64,000 nucleotides of DNA from Alphaproteobacteria bacterium. Lineage in GTDB: Bacteria; Pseudomonadota; Alphaproteobacteria; Geminicoccales; Geminicoccaceae. The position numbers and the translations under genes are program-made. Positions 17,453 to 26,493 of this stretch are shown piece after piece. The stretch covers positions 28,375 through 92,374 of the forward strand of contig JALUAG010000008.1 of assembly GCA_027045875.1 (NCBI GenBank), in the 5' to 3' direction. Under the pieces are notes generated by a model, which made no database searches, was not told the DNA's origin, and worked only from the letters and a program-made list of their open reading frames with translations. Numbering within the stretch: position 1 is the first letter of the stretch; every line of letters starts with the position of its first letter.

Positions 17453-18051
17453 GGAAACCCACTCCGGGGGAGGTCGAGGCGGCGGTCCGCACCCTGATCG
17501 CCCATGCCGGCGACGATCCCGATCGGCCCGGGCTCCGGGAGACGCCGCAGCGGGTCGCACTCGCCTATGCCGAAGCCTTTTCGGGCTACGGGCGGGATCC
17601 GGCGGCGGCCCTCGGCGAGCCGCAGCCCGCGGCGGACGCCGAAGGCCAGCTCGTCCTGCTGCGGGCACTTCCCTTCTTCTCCCACTGCGAGCACCATCTG
17701 TCCCCCTTCTTCGGCGAGGCGACGGTGGCCTTCGAGGCGGGCGAGCGCATCCTCGGCATCGGCCATCTCGCCGATCTCGTCACCGTGCTCTCGCGGCGTC
17801 TCCAGCTCCAGGAACGGCTGACCGAGGAGATCGCGGCCGCGCTGCGGCAGGTGCTGGCGCCGCGCGGTCTCGCCGTGCTCCTCGAGGCCACCCACTGCTG
17901 CCAGCATCTCCACGACGGTCGCGGCATCCCCGGCCGTCTGCGCACGCTGCGCGTCGAGGGCAGCCTCGAGGCCCGTCCCGGACTGCTCGCGACACTCCTG
18001 GGCGACCGCGAGCCGCCCGCCGTGGCACCGCCTCAGAGCGGCAGCGCGTAG
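17449..18051 (+). CDS. folE: GTP cyclohydrolase I, divergent
   Basis: A 200-residue protein of the GTP cyclohydrolase I family, the first step of folate/pterin synthesis. Supporting segments are RPGLRETPQRVA (26-37), the zinc/active-site SHCEHHLSPFFGEA (78-91; Cys80, His82, His83) and LSRRLQLQERLTEEIAAAL. The region that normally reads H-x-C-x-x-x-R-G holds instead THCCQHLHDGRG (148-159), about three residues longer, and the Ser/Thr-rich stretch that follows in classic enzymes is replaced. The fold is probably kept; whether it makes dihydroneopterin triphosphate is less sure. Its start overlaps the upstream stop (ATGA). Its 3' end overlaps the convergent aldehyde dehydrogenase gene by 19 bp. 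Confidence 0.8.
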   Translation: MRKPTPGEVEAAVRTLIAHAGDDPDRPGLRETPQRVALAYAEAFSGYGRDPAAALGEPQPAADAEGQLVLLRALPFFSHCEHHLSPFFGEATVAFEAGERILGIGHLADLVTVLSRRLQLQERLTEEIAAALRQVLAPRGLAVLLEATHCCQHLHDGRGIPGRLRTLRVEGSLEARPGLLATLLGDREPPAVAPPQSGSA

Positions 18052-19475
18052 GCGGTCTTGACGGTGGTGTAGAACTCCGCCGCGTAGCGCCCCTGCTCCC
18101 GCGGCCCGTAGGAGCTCGCCTTGCGACCGCCGAAGGGCACGTGATAGTCGACGCCGGCGGTGGGCAGGTTGACCATCACCATCCCGGCCTCGGCGTGGGC
18201 CCGGAAATGGGCCGCGTGCTTCAGCGAGCGCGTGCAGATGCCGCTCGACAGTCCGAATCGGGTGTCGTTGGCCACCGCCAGGGCCTCCTCGTAGTCCGCC
18301 ACCCGGATGACGGAGGCGATCGGCCCGAAGATCTCCTCGCGGTTGATGCGCATGTCGTTGCGCGTCTCGACGAACAGCGCCGGCTCCAGGAAGAAGCCCC
18401 GCGTGGGACGTTCGAGCACCCTGCCGCCGAAGGCGAGCTTCGCCCCCTCCTGCCGGCCGATCTCCAGATAGCGCAGGTCCTGGTCAAGCTGGTTCTGATC
18501 GACCACCGGTCCGATCTGCGTTCCCTCCTCGAGGGCGTGGCCGACCACGAGATCCTTCATGGCGGCGATCATCGCCTCCACGAAACGGTCGTGGATGCCG
18601 GCGGTGACGACGAGGCGCGAGCTCGCCGTGCAGCGCTGGCCGGTGGAGTAGAAGGCGCCCTGGATGGCGCAGGACACGGCATTGTCGAGATCGGCGTCGT
18701 CCAGCACCACGAGCGGGTTCTTGCCGCCCATCTCGAGCTGGAACTTCTTCATCGAGGCGGCGCAGACGGCGGCGATGTGGCGGCCCGTCTCGACCGAGCC
18801 GGTGAAGCTCACGGCATCCACCTCGGGCGCCTCGAGCAGCGTCTCGCCCACCACCGAGCCGCGGCCCATGACGAGGTTGAACACCCCCGCCGGCACGCCC
18901 GCCCGGCTGATGATCTCCGCCAGTGCCCAGGCGCTGCCGGCCACGAGATCGGCGGGCTTGAACAGGACGCAGTTGCCGTAGGCGAGCGCCGGCGCGATCT
19001 TCCAGGCGGGAATGGCGATCGGGAAATTCCAGGGGGTGATCAGCGCCACCACCCCGACGGGCTCGCGGGTGATCTCGACGCCGATGCCGGGCCGCACCGA
19101 AGGCAGCGCCTCGCCCCCCGGTCGCAGGCATTCGCCCGCGAAGAACTTGAAGATCTGCCCGGCACGGGCGACCTCACCGATCCCTTCGGCCAGGGTCTTG
19201 CCCTCCTCCCGCGACAGCAGCCGGCCGAGCTCCTCCCTGCGGGCCAGGATCTCGTTGCCGATGCGATCCAGGATGTCGGCCCGCTGCTGGATGCCGCTCG
19301 CCTTCCAGGCCGGCGCCGCGGCCCGCGCCGCCTCGATGGCGCGCCGGGTGAGCTCGCGGTCGGCATAGGCATATTCGCCGATCACGTCGTCGAGATCGGA
19401 GGGGTTGACGTTGCGAGCGACGGACGCCCCTTCGACCCAGGCGCCGCCGATGTAGAGCCGATGCAGACTGGTCAC
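18033..19475 (-). CDS. NAD(P)-dependent aldehyde dehydrogenase (2,5-dioxovalerate/semialdehyde type)
   Basis: A 480-residue ALDH-superfamily enzyme. TPWNFP places Asn150, LEMGGKNP the general base Glu248, and [10 protein letters not shown] the nucleophile Cys282. The C-terminal [20 protein letters not shown] followed by SSYGPREQG resembles the alpha-ketoglutarate semialdehyde (2,5-dioxovalerate) dehydrogenases of the YcbD type, which act in sugar-acid degradation; that substrate is only suggested. The start is a GTG at 19475 with GGGGAGG upstream, overlapping the cobT stop as GTGA. Pairing with a cobalamin gene is unusual. Confidence 0.9.
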   Translation of the reverse strand: MTSLHRLYIGGAWVEGASVARNVNPSDLDDVIGEYAYADRELTRRAIEAARAAAPAWKASGIQQRADILDRIGNEILARREELGRLLSREEGKTLAEGIGEVARAGQIFKFFAGECLRPGGEALPSVRPGIGVEITREPVGVVALITPWNFPIAIPAWKIAPALAYGNCVLFKPADLVAGSAWALAEIISRAGVPAGVFNLVMGRGSVVGETLLEAPEVDAVSFTGSVETGRHIAAVCAASMKKFQLEMGGKNPLVVLDDADLDNAVSCAIQGAFYSTGQRCTASSRLVVTAGIHDRFVEAMIAAMKDLVVGHALEEGTQIGPVVDQNQLDQDLRYLEIGRQEGAKLAFGGRVLERPTRGFFLEPALFVETRNDMRINREEIFGPIASVIRVADYEEALAVANDTRFGLSSGICTRSLKHAAHFRAHAEAGMVMVNLPTAGVDYHVPFGGRKASSYGPREQGRYAAEFYTTVKTAYALPL

Positions 19476-20536
19476 GAGCTTTCCTCCCCGTTCGTCGTCG
19501 TTCCTTCGCCGCCGCTCACCCCCGCCGAGGCGAAGGTCGCCATGCCGTTGTGGCAGGCGACGGCGGCGCGCAGGATACCGATCGCCACCGCAGCCCCGGA
19601 GGCCTCGCCGAGCCGCATGCCGAGATCGAGCAGCGGGGTCAGCCCCAGATGCTCCAGCAGCAGCCGGTGGGCGGGTTCGGCCGAGCGATGGCCGGCCTGG
19701 CAATGGGCCAGGGCATCCGGTTCGAGGGCATGCAACACGGCCGCAGCGGCGCAGCAGACGTAGCCATCGAGCAGCACCGGCACCCGCCGCAATCGGGCGG
19801 CGAGCAGCAAGCCGGTCATGGCCGCGATCTCGCGCCCGCCCAGCCGCCGCAGTACCTCCAGGGGATCGGACAGGGCGTCGCGATGGCGGCGGAGCCCTTC
19901 CTCGACCACCGCCGCCTTGCGTCGCACGCCCTCCCCGTCGAGCCCGGTTCCCGGTCCCACGAAACGCGCGGCCGGACCGCCCAGCAAGGCGGCGGTGACG
20001 GCCGCGGCGGCGGTGGTGTTGCCTATTCCCATCTCGCCCAGGGCCAGCAGATCGAGCGGCCCGTCGAGACCGGAAAAGCCCGCCCGGAGCGCCGCCGCGC
20101 ACTCCTCCTCGGTCATCGCCGGTGCCGTCGTGAAGTCGGCGGTCGGCCGCTCGAGCTCCAGTGGCACCACCTCGAGCCCGGCACCGAAACACTCGGCGAG
20201 CTGGTTGATGGCCGCCCCGCCGGCGCGGAAATTGGCCACCATCTGGACCGTGACCTCGGGCGGAAAGGCGGAGACGCTCCGTGCGGTCACGCCGTGGTTA
20301 CCGGCGAAGACGAACACGCGGACCCGCTCGAGCACCGGATTCGCCCGCCCCTGCCAGGCGGCCAGCCAGACCGCGAGATCCTCGAGCCGGCCGAGGGACC
20401 CCGGCGGCTTGGTGAGTTCCGCCTGGCGGGCGCGGGCGGCGGCGGCGCTGGCTGCGTCCGCCGGCGGCAGTTGCCGCAGCAGCATCCGCACATCCTCGAG
20501 GCCGGCGATGGTGTCGGGGGCGACGGATCGGCTCAC
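19472..20536 (-). CDS. cobT: Nicotinate-nucleotide-dimethylbenzimidazole phosphoribosyltransferase
   Basis: A 354-residue CobT that activates the lower ligand base for cobalamin assembly. [40 protein letters not shown] and [14 protein letters not shown] are diagnostic. The catalytic glutamate lies in LGEASGA (about Glu311); classic members have GEGTGA, a mild change. A GTG start at 20536 with GGAGG 4-8 bp upstream fits. It is divergent from cobS, from which it is separated by only 99 bp. Confidence 0.94.
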   Translation of the reverse strand: MSRSVAPDTIAGLEDVRMLLRQLPPADAASAAAARARQAELTKPPGSLGRLEDLAVWLAAWQGRANPVLERVRVFVFAGNHGVTARSVSAFPPEVTVQMVANFRAGGAAINQLAECFGAGLEVVPLELERPTADFTTAPAMTEEECAAALRAGFSGLDGPLDLLALGEMGIGNTTAAAAVTAALLGGPAARFVGPGTGLDGEGVRRKAAVVEEGLRRHRDALSDPLEVLRRLGGREIAAMTGLLLAARLRRVPVLLDGYVCCAAAAVLHALEPDALAHCQAGHRSAEPAHRLLLEHLGLTPLLDLGMRLGEASGAAVAIGILRAAVACHNGMATFASAGVSGGEGTTTNGEESS

Positions 20537-20635
20537 GATGCCTCCGAGACGGTTGATCGGCTGGCGTGGCGGCGGCAATGTGCCGCCCGCCACGGGGCCT
20601 GTCGAGGGGCTTCGACCAGAGCGGGATGCGCCGTC

Positions 20636-21385
20636 TTGCTGGATGATCTCAAGGTCGCCTGCGTTTTCCTGACTAGGCTGCCGGTGCGCCTTTCCCACGA
20701 GGTGAGCCTGCGCGATCTCGCCGATGCGGTCTACGCCTTTCCCGTGGTGGGGGTGCTGGTCGGGGCGGCGGGCGGCTTCGCCTACGTCCTGCTCGGCCAG
20801 ATCGGCCTCGCCGGCCTGCCGGCGGCGGTGCTGGCGCTGATGGTGATGGTGGCGATCACCGGGGCGCTGCACGAGGACGGGCTTGCCGATACCGCCGATG
20901 CCATCGGCGCCGGATCGAACCGGCAACGCGCCCTCGAGGTGATGCGGGACAGCCGCATCGGCAGCTACGGCGCCGTCGCCGTCGCCCTCGCCCTGCTCGC
21001 CCGGGCATCCGCCTACGGACTGTTCTGGGAGCCCGGCTTCTTCCTGCGCGCCGCCGTCTGCGCGGCCGCCGTCTCGCGCGCCGCCATCCCGGTGGTGATG
21101 CTGCTGCAGCCGAGTGCGAAGAGCAGCGGCCTCGCGGCCAGCGCCGGCCGGCCCGAGCCGGGGCGGGTCTACGCGGCGGTGGGGATCGCGGTCGCCCTCG
21201 CGCTGCTGCTGCTCTCGGGCGCCGCCTTCAAGGCGCTCGCCGCCGCCGCGCTCGCCGCCGCGGCCGCCGCCTGGTGGCTCGGCCGACGCTTCGGCGGCTG
21301 CACCGGCGACACCCTGGGCGCCGTCCAGCAGGCGGCCGAGATCGGCTTTCTGATGGCGCTCGCGACCGAACTCTCCCGCGGCTGA
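20636..21385 (+). CDS. cobS: Adenosylcobinamide-GDP ribazoletransferase (cobalamin synthase)
   Basis: A 249-residue integral membrane enzyme joining adenosylcobinamide-GDP to alpha-ribazole, the last assembly step of B12. The active-site segment [16 protein letters not shown] and [11 protein letters not shown] are present, as is [10 protein letters not shown] near the C-terminus. Several hydrophobic helices are visible. No ATG fits: the start is taken as TTG at 20636 because family homology ([17 protein letters not shown]) begins exactly there. The substrate pair comes partly from CobT, encoded divergently. Confidence 0.9.
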   Translation: MLDDLKVACVFLTRLPVRLSHEVSLRDLADAVYAFPVVGVLVGAAGGFAYVLLGQIGLAGLPAAVLALMVMVAITGALHEDGLADTADAIGAGSNRQRALEVMRDSRIGSYGAVAVALALLARASAYGLFWEPGFFLRAAVCAAAVSRAAIPVVMLLQPSAKSSGLAASAGRPEPGRVYAAVGIAVALALLLLSGAAFKALAAAALAAAAAAWWLGRRFGGCTGDTLGAVQQAAEIGFLMALATELSRG

Positions 21386-21397
21386 CGGGCCTCCCCC

Positions 21398-22801
21398 TCA
21401 GCCGATCAGCTTGGCGTCGAAGCCGCTCTCGGTGACGCTCAGCAGCGCCCGCTTGTCGCGCAGCCGGGTCTCGAGGAACACGTCCTGCCCCCAGAGCTCG
21501 CGCAGATAGCCCAAGGTCTTCTCGGCGTGGGTCATCTCGAGATCGCGGCCGTCGTGCTCGTGACGCAGATAGAGGGCCCGCCGCCCGTGGTGGTCGGCAT
21601 CGAGGATGCGGATCACCGGCAGGGTCCCGGTGCCCACCTGGCGCAGCAGGGCCGCCTTCACCTCCTGCCAGCTCTCCTCGTCCGAAACCTTGGTGACCAC
21701 GAGGTGGTCACCGCGCGGCCGCCAGGTGAAGAGGTCGAGTTCCTGCATCAGCTCCCGGGTCAGGAACCGCCGCAGGAAGGACACATCGCGGTCGGCCTCG
21801 CGCACCGCGAACAGCTTCTCCCGCGCTTCGGCGCTGTCCTCGCCGCCGAAGCGCCGTTCGATGTCCCGCCACACCACGAAGCCGATGTGATAGGGGTTGA
21901 GGCCGCCGGGCTGCGGGCAGATCACCTGGTTGTGGCGGACCAGGAACTCGAGATGGAGGGCCTCGGGCAGCTCGAGGGCGTGCATGATGCGATGGTGCCA
22001 GAAGCTGGCCCAACCCTCGTTCATGATCTTGGTTTCCATCTGCGGGATGAAGTAGCGCGCCTCCTCGTCGACAATGGTCAGCAGGTCGCGCTGCCAGTCC
22101 GCCAGATGGCGGTTGTGGTCGCGGATGAAGAGCAGGATGTCCTCCTCGGGTTCGAGGGGGACGCGTCGCAGTTCCGGCTCCTCCGGCGGTTCCGAGGCGT
22201 GCAGATGGGCGAAGGGATCGGGCCGCGGCGTCGCCCGCTCGATGGCCGCCGCCCGCTGCTCCTCCTCCGAGGGCTTGCGGATGGCGATGTTGCGGCGCCG
22301 GTTGAAGGCCAGCGCATGGGCGGCGTCGAGGAACCGCTCCACCGCCTCGGCGCCGATCGAGGGATCCTCGATGTAGCGGCGCACCCGGTCGGCGCGGGCC
22401 TTGAAGGCGGCCAGCGTCTGCCGCGGATCGGTGGCCGTCCGGAAGGTGAAGTTGTTCTTGAAGAAGTCGTTGTGCCCGTAGACGTGGGCGATGGTCAGCA
22501 CCTGCAGGCAGAGGCTGTTGTCCCGCATGAGGTAGGCGAGACAGGGGTCCGAGTTGATCACCATCTCGTAGGGCAGACCCTGGACCCCGTAATCGTACAT
22601 GGTCTTGATCTGCTCGAAGGCCTTGCCGTAGCTCCAGTGGGGATAGTGGGCCGGCATGCCGTGGTAGGCCATGTAGCCGAGCATCGCCTCCTGGTCGCAG
22701 ATCTCGAACTCCTGGGGAAAGCAGTCGAGGCCGAACTCCGCCACCTTCTCGCGGATGCGCTCGTCCCAGTACTCGAGATCGCGCAGGCTCCAGTCCTTCA
22801 T
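21398..22801 (-). CDS. spoVR: SpoVR-family protein (YcgB)
   Basis: A 467-residue SpoVR/YcgB protein. It begins with a helical segment (LRDLEYWDERIREKVAEFGL) and contains the family's GYMAYHGMPAHYPHWSYGK, SDPCLAYLMRDNSL and HVYGHNDFFKNN stretches. The name comes from Bacillus spore cortex formation, but in proteobacteria it is co-inherited with prkA and yeaH and is linked to stress or stationary phase. The biochemical activity is unknown. It is the third gene of prkA-yeaH-spoVR, 45 bp after yeaH. Confidence 0.93.
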   Translation of the reverse strand: MKDWSLRDLEYWDERIREKVAEFGLDCFPQEFEICDQEAMLGYMAYHGMPAHYPHWSYGKAFEQIKTMYDYGVQGLPYEMVINSDPCLAYLMRDNSLCLQVLTIAHVYGHNDFFKNNFTFRTATDPRQTLAAFKARADRVRRYIEDPSIGAEAVERFLDAAHALAFNRRRNIAIRKPSEEEQRAAAIERATPRPDPFAHLHASEPPEEPELRRVPLEPEEDILLFIRDHNRHLADWQRDLLTIVDEEARYFIPQMETKIMNEGWASFWHHRIMHALELPEALHLEFLVRHNQVICPQPGGLNPYHIGFVVWRDIERRFGGEDSAEAREKLFAVREADRDVSFLRRFLTRELMQELDLFTWRPRGDHLVVTKVSDEESWQEVKAALLRQVGTGTLPVIRILDADHHGRRALYLRHEHDGRDLEMTHAEKTLGYLRELWGQDVFLETRLRDKRALLSVTESGFDAKLIG

Positions 22802-22846
22802 GCGGTCCGTCTCCGGATGCCCGCGGCCCGGGCGGCACGGCCGGTC

Positions 22847-24049
22847 TCAGCGCTCATCGGCGGGAGTCTTCTCGCGTGACATGAGGCTGCGGAAGGCGGG
22901 CCAGACGTCCTCGCGCCGCTCGATCAGCACCGCCTGGAAGTTGTCGGCGTCGAGCTCGCGGAAGCGTTCCAGCATCGAGCTCTCGTAGTAGTGGGAACCC
23001 ATCGGCTTGATCTCGCCGTAACCGAAGAGGTTGCAGAGCTCGCAGAGCTCGGCCGCGGCGCGCATCGCCTCGGCGTTGTCGGATTCGAAGTTGTCGCCGT
23101 CCGAGCAGTGGAAGGCATAGATGTTCCAGAGCTCGGGGTGATAGCGGCCGTGGATGATCTCGAGCGCCTTGCGGTAGCCCGAGGAGATGAGCGTGCCGCC
23201 GGATTCGCACTTGTGGAAGAATTCCTCCTCCGTCACCTCCCGCGCCTGGGTGTGGTGGGCGACGAAGACCACCTGCACGTTGTCGTATCGCGTGCGCACG
23301 AACTGATAGAGGAGGAAGAAGAAGCTCCGCGCGAGGTACTTCTTCAGGCGGTCCATGGAGCCCGAGGTGTCCATGATGCAGACGACGACCGCGTTGCTCT
23401 CCTCGCGGATGTCGGGCTTCAGACGACGGTAGATCAGATCGCGCTTGTGGAAGGGGAAACGCTCTTCGCCCTCGGCCGGCGTCGCCGGCCGCAGCGCACT
23501 CGTGGTGGCGACACCGGTGGCGACCTTGCGGCGGATCCGCGAGCGCGCGGTCCGCTTGCGGTCGAGATGCACCCGCACGCCCTGCCGGCGGTAGCCCTTG
23601 CGCTTGGCGATCCGTTCGCTCGCCACCTCCCGCAGGAACTTGCGCTCCATCTCGGGCAGTTCGAGATCCTCGAACATGATCTCCACGAGCTCGTCGAGGG
23701 AGATCTCGGTCTCGTAGTAGTCCTCCCCCGGCGCGTTGCCCGCCTTGCCCGGCCCCGCCTGCCCGCGACGTCCGCTCTGGCCGACGATCTGACCCGGTCG
23801 CGTGTCGCCCTTGCCGGTTCCCACGCCGCCCTCGTTGTCGCCGTAGACGAAGCGGTATTCCCGCACGCCGCGGATCGGCACCTTGATGATGCGGTCCCGG
23901 GTACGGCCGATGATGCTTTCCTCGGCGATGATGTCGGCGATGTTTTCGCGCAGCGAGCGGCGCAGCTTCTCGCGATGCCGCTGGCGGTCGCCGGCGCTGC
24001 GGTCCGACCGCAGAGCATCGCTCTCGGAATAGGGGCGGAACACCGTCAT
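22847..24049 (-). CDS. yeaH: YeaH/YhbH family protein (DUF444)
   Basis: A 400-residue DUF444 protein. The N-terminus is charged (RQRHREKLRRSLRENIADIIAEESI), a Gly-rich linker spans about 90-115, and the C-terminal half has a von Willebrand A-like domain with the metal site DTSGS (VCIMDTSGSMDRLKK) and HHTQAREVTEEEFF. In E. coli yeaG-yeaH are co-expressed under nitrogen and stationary-phase stress. It sits between prkA and spoVR with spacings of 39 and 45 bp. Confidence 0.93.
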   Translation of the reverse strand: MTVFRPYSESDALRSDRSAGDRQRHREKLRRSLRENIADIIAEESIIGRTRDRIIKVPIRGVREYRFVYGDNEGGVGTGKGDTRPGQIVGQSGRRGQAGPGKAGNAPGEDYYETEISLDELVEIMFEDLELPEMERKFLREVASERIAKRKGYRRQGVRVHLDRKRTARSRIRRKVATGVATTSALRPATPAEGEERFPFHKRDLIYRRLKPDIREESNAVVVCIMDTSGSMDRLKKYLARSFFFLLYQFVRTRYDNVQVVFVAHHTQAREVTEEEFFHKCESGGTLISSGYRKALEIIHGRYHPELWNIYAFHCSDGDNFESDNAEAMRAAAELCELCNLFGYGEIKPMGSHYYESSMLERFRELDADNFQAVLIERREDVWPAFRSLMSREKTPADER

Positions 24050-24088
24050 GGGCGGGCCGCGGGCCGCGACGGCGGGAACGCGCGCATG

Positions 24089-26020
24089 TCAGTCCTTCCA
24101 CAGATGGTTGGCGGCGTATTTGAGGATCGTGTCGATGCTCTCCTCGCTGTACCCCTGCGCCAGCAGGTTCTCCACCATGTTGTCGTATTTCTGCCGCTGC
24201 TCGGCGTCGCGGGTGCGCGCCTTGGTGATGATGCGGCTGATGTCCCGCACCGAGTGCATGAGCTTCTTCTCGATCGCTTCCTTGAGGGGCTCGTAGGACT
24301 CGTAGGAGATCTTCTCGCCGCGGCGGCTGGCCGACCAGAGATAGGCGATCACCTCCTGGCGGAAGCCGTCGGCGGCGGGACCGATGATGGCGATCTGCTC
24401 CTCGATCGACTTCAGGAAGCTCTCGTCCGGCTGCATCTCGTCGCCGGTCACCTGGTCCTTGACCTTGCTGCGGGTGACATAGGCCTCGGCATGGTCGAGA
24501 TAGTTGTGGAACAGGGTCTCCGCCTGATCCTTGAAGGAGTAGACGAAGGCCTTGGTGATGTCCTTCTCGAGCATCTCGAGATAGGCCTTGTGCAGCGTGT
24601 CCCGGAGGAACTCGAGGTACTGCTTCTTCACGTCCTCGGCGAGGTCGGCCTCCTTCACCATCTGAATGAGGGCCTCGCGCACGTTGATGGGATGGATGAC
24701 GCCGCCGTGCTGGGTGAGCGCGGTGTCCAGCGCCTTCATGATGAAGCGGGTGGAGATGCCGAACATGCCCTCCCGCTTGGCGTCCTCCATCAGCTCCTGG
24801 GCGGTGAGCTTCTTGGGCCGCCCCTTCTCCAGCACCTCCTCGCCGTTGTAGATCCGGAGCTTGGTCATGGGATCGCATTTCGGGGTCGGCTCGAGGCGCG
24901 AAAGGATCGCGAACATGGAGGCGATCTCGAGCGTGTGGGGTGCGATCTTGGCGTCGAAGCGCGACCGTTCGAGGAACTTCCGGTAGATCTTCACTTCCTC
25001 GGAGAGGCGCAGGTTGTAGGGCACCTTGACCACCACGATGCGGTCGAGGATGGCCTCGTTGGTGTGGTCGGCCTTGAACTTCTGCCACTCGGCCTCGTTG
25101 CTGTGGGCGACGATGCAGCAGTCGACGTAGATGGTGCCGTGACGCCCGGGCGCCGGAACGAACTTCTCCTGGGTGGCGGTGATCATCGTGTGCAGGTATT
25201 CGGTCTCGTTCTTGAACACCTCGATGAACTCGACGAGACCGCGATTGCCGACGTTGAAGGCACCGTTCAGCTCGAGCACCCGGGGATCGCTTTCCGAGTA
25301 GCGGTCGAGCTTCGAGATGTCCTCGGAGCCGATCAGCACCGAGGTGTCCTGGTTGTTGGGATCGACCGGAGGCACCACGCCGATGCCGCGGCGCGCGCGA
25401 CTGCTGAAGGTCACCGTGTGCACCGGGACGGTTTCGTACTTGCCCCCGTACTCCTGCTCGAGCCGCCAGCGGCAGACCGGGCAGAGATCGCCCTCGATCC
25501 GCACCCCCAGCATGTCCTCGAAGGCCGGGCGCAGATGGCGGGGGATGAGATGGAGCGGCTGCTCGCGCATCGGGCAGCCCTCGATGGCGTAGATCGGATC
25601 GAGCTCCTCGAGGCCGCGCTTGAGACGCTCGACGAGGGAGCTCTTGCCGGAGCCCACGGGCCCCATGAGATAGAGCACCTGCCGGCTCTCCTCGCCGCCC
25701 ATGGCGGCCGAATGGAAGTAGCGGACGATCTTCTCGAGCGTGGTTTCCATGCCGAAGAATTCGTCCTTGAAGAAGCCGTAAACCTTGACCGGACGATCGC
25801 CGAACAGGCGCTGGACCCGCGGGTCCCGTTCGCGGTCCAGCTCGCCCACCCCCTTGGCGAGGATCATCTCGTACATGCGCTTGTGGGCGAGGTCCGCGAG
25901 CCCGGGATCGGCCTTCACCAGCTCCAGATACTCGAGCAGCGTGCCGCGCCACTCTTTGCGCTGACGCTCGCTCCGGTCCTGCGCGATCAGGCTCGCGAAT
26001 TCGGTCGGTCCATCCGGCAT
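24089..26020 (-). CDS. prkA: PrkA-type serine protein kinase / AAA+ protein (YeaG)
   Basis: A 643-residue protein. An N-terminal AAA+ domain carries Walker A GPVGSGKSS (120-128). A middle part contains GCPMREQPLHLIPRHLR and CPVCRWRLEQ (a CxxC), and the C-terminal part is the PrkA kinase-like domain. Members phosphorylate serine substrates or act as AAA+ proteases; the activity is debated. The ATG at 26020 was chosen because homology begins at PDGPTEFASLI. It heads the stress operon with yeaH and spoVR and has an unusually long AT-richer leader. Confidence 0.94.
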   Translation of the reverse strand: MPDGPTEFASLIAQDRSERQRKEWRGTLLEYLELVKADPGLADLAHKRMYEMILAKGVGELDRERDPRVQRLFGDRPVKVYGFFKDEFFGMETTLEKIVRYFHSAAMGGEESRQVLYLMGPVGSGKSSLVERLKRGLEELDPIYAIEGCPMREQPLHLIPRHLRPAFEDMLGVRIEGDLCPVCRWRLEQEYGGKYETVPVHTVTFSSRARRGIGVVPPVDPNNQDTSVLIGSEDISKLDRYSESDPRVLELNGAFNVGNRGLVEFIEVFKNETEYLHTMITATQEKFVPAPGRHGTIYVDCCIVAHSNEAEWQKFKADHTNEAILDRIVVVKVPYNLRLSEEVKIYRKFLERSRFDAKIAPHTLEIASMFAILSRLEPTPKCDPMTKLRIYNGEEVLEKGRPKKLTAQELMEDAKREGMFGISTRFIMKALDTALTQHGGVIHPINVREALIQMVKEADLAEDVKKQYLEFLRDTLHKAYLEMLEKDITKAFVYSFKDQAETLFHNYLDHAEAYVTRSKVKDQVTGDEMQPDESFLKSIEEQIAIIGPAADGFRQEVIAYLWSASRRGEKISYESYEPLKEAIEKKLMHSVRDISRIITKARTRDAEQRQKYDNMVENLLAQGYSEESIDTILKYAANHLWKD

Positions 26021-26493
26021 GAGCTGCAACCTCGCTGTTGACCCCACGACCCGACGGCGGCCTCTCCTCCGAACCACCGACAGGGCGGCTTTCTGATATT
26101 AGACCATGAAAATCCTCCGTTGAAAAGAGTATTCGTTGATCGTTTCGGGACGAAACTATCGATTATTCGACAGTCCGGGCGAGGTATTGCTGCGACCGGG
26201 CCGATGTTCACTCGTGTTTTCGTGAAATGATTTGAAAACGACATGTGGCCGCGTCTCCGAAGAGAGCGGCTCGCCGATTATTGGTTTTCGTGTGCCCCGT
26301 CACGGCGACCGGGAAGACCGCTCGCGCTTACGCCGGCAGCGGGAACCGACGGTCTTCCCCGACATCTTCGGGCCCGACTTCGGCGAAGGGAGGTCGCCGT
26401 TCTTCGCTTAATCCTATGTTCGACGGGGCCGCCGTCAACCTCCGCCCCCTCACGGTGGCGCCACCGGACGGCCGTCCGCCGCCATCGGGCCTC
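26021..26493. other. 473-bp intergenic region between prkA and the GGDEF-like gene
   Basis: No convincing gene is present. The part from about 26090 to 26260 is clearly AT-richer than the rest of the window and lies in the prkA 5' leader. It contains a two-codon ORF (ATG GTC TAA, minus strand, 26107-26099) preceded by a strong GGAGG, and a TAATAT box (26101-26096, minus). An 85-codon minus-strand frame (26244-25987) overlaps prkA and has no recognisable features. Confidence 0.6.
26411..26438 (-). promoter_or_regulatory. Possible distal promoter of prkA-yeaH-spoVR
   Basis: On the minus strand TTGACG (26438-26433), a 16-bp spacer and TAGGAT (26416-26411) resemble a sigma-70 promoter. If used, the prkA leader would be about 385 nt. 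No sigma-54 GG-N10-GC element of good quality was found. Confidence 0.35.

Noticed and set aside
20537..20635. Cobalamin riboswitch between cobT and cobS
   Set aside because: The 99-bp gap is too short for the full element and no B12-box-like segment was seen.
22991..26041. 1016-codon plus-strand frame opposite yeaH and prkA
   Set aside because: Antisense shadow; begins inside yeaH without a ribosome site and has no recognised domain.
25987..26244. 85-codon minus-strand ORF overlapping the prkA start
   Set aside because: No motif, shares prkA sequence in another frame, and lies in the AT-richer leader where any frame is weakly supported.
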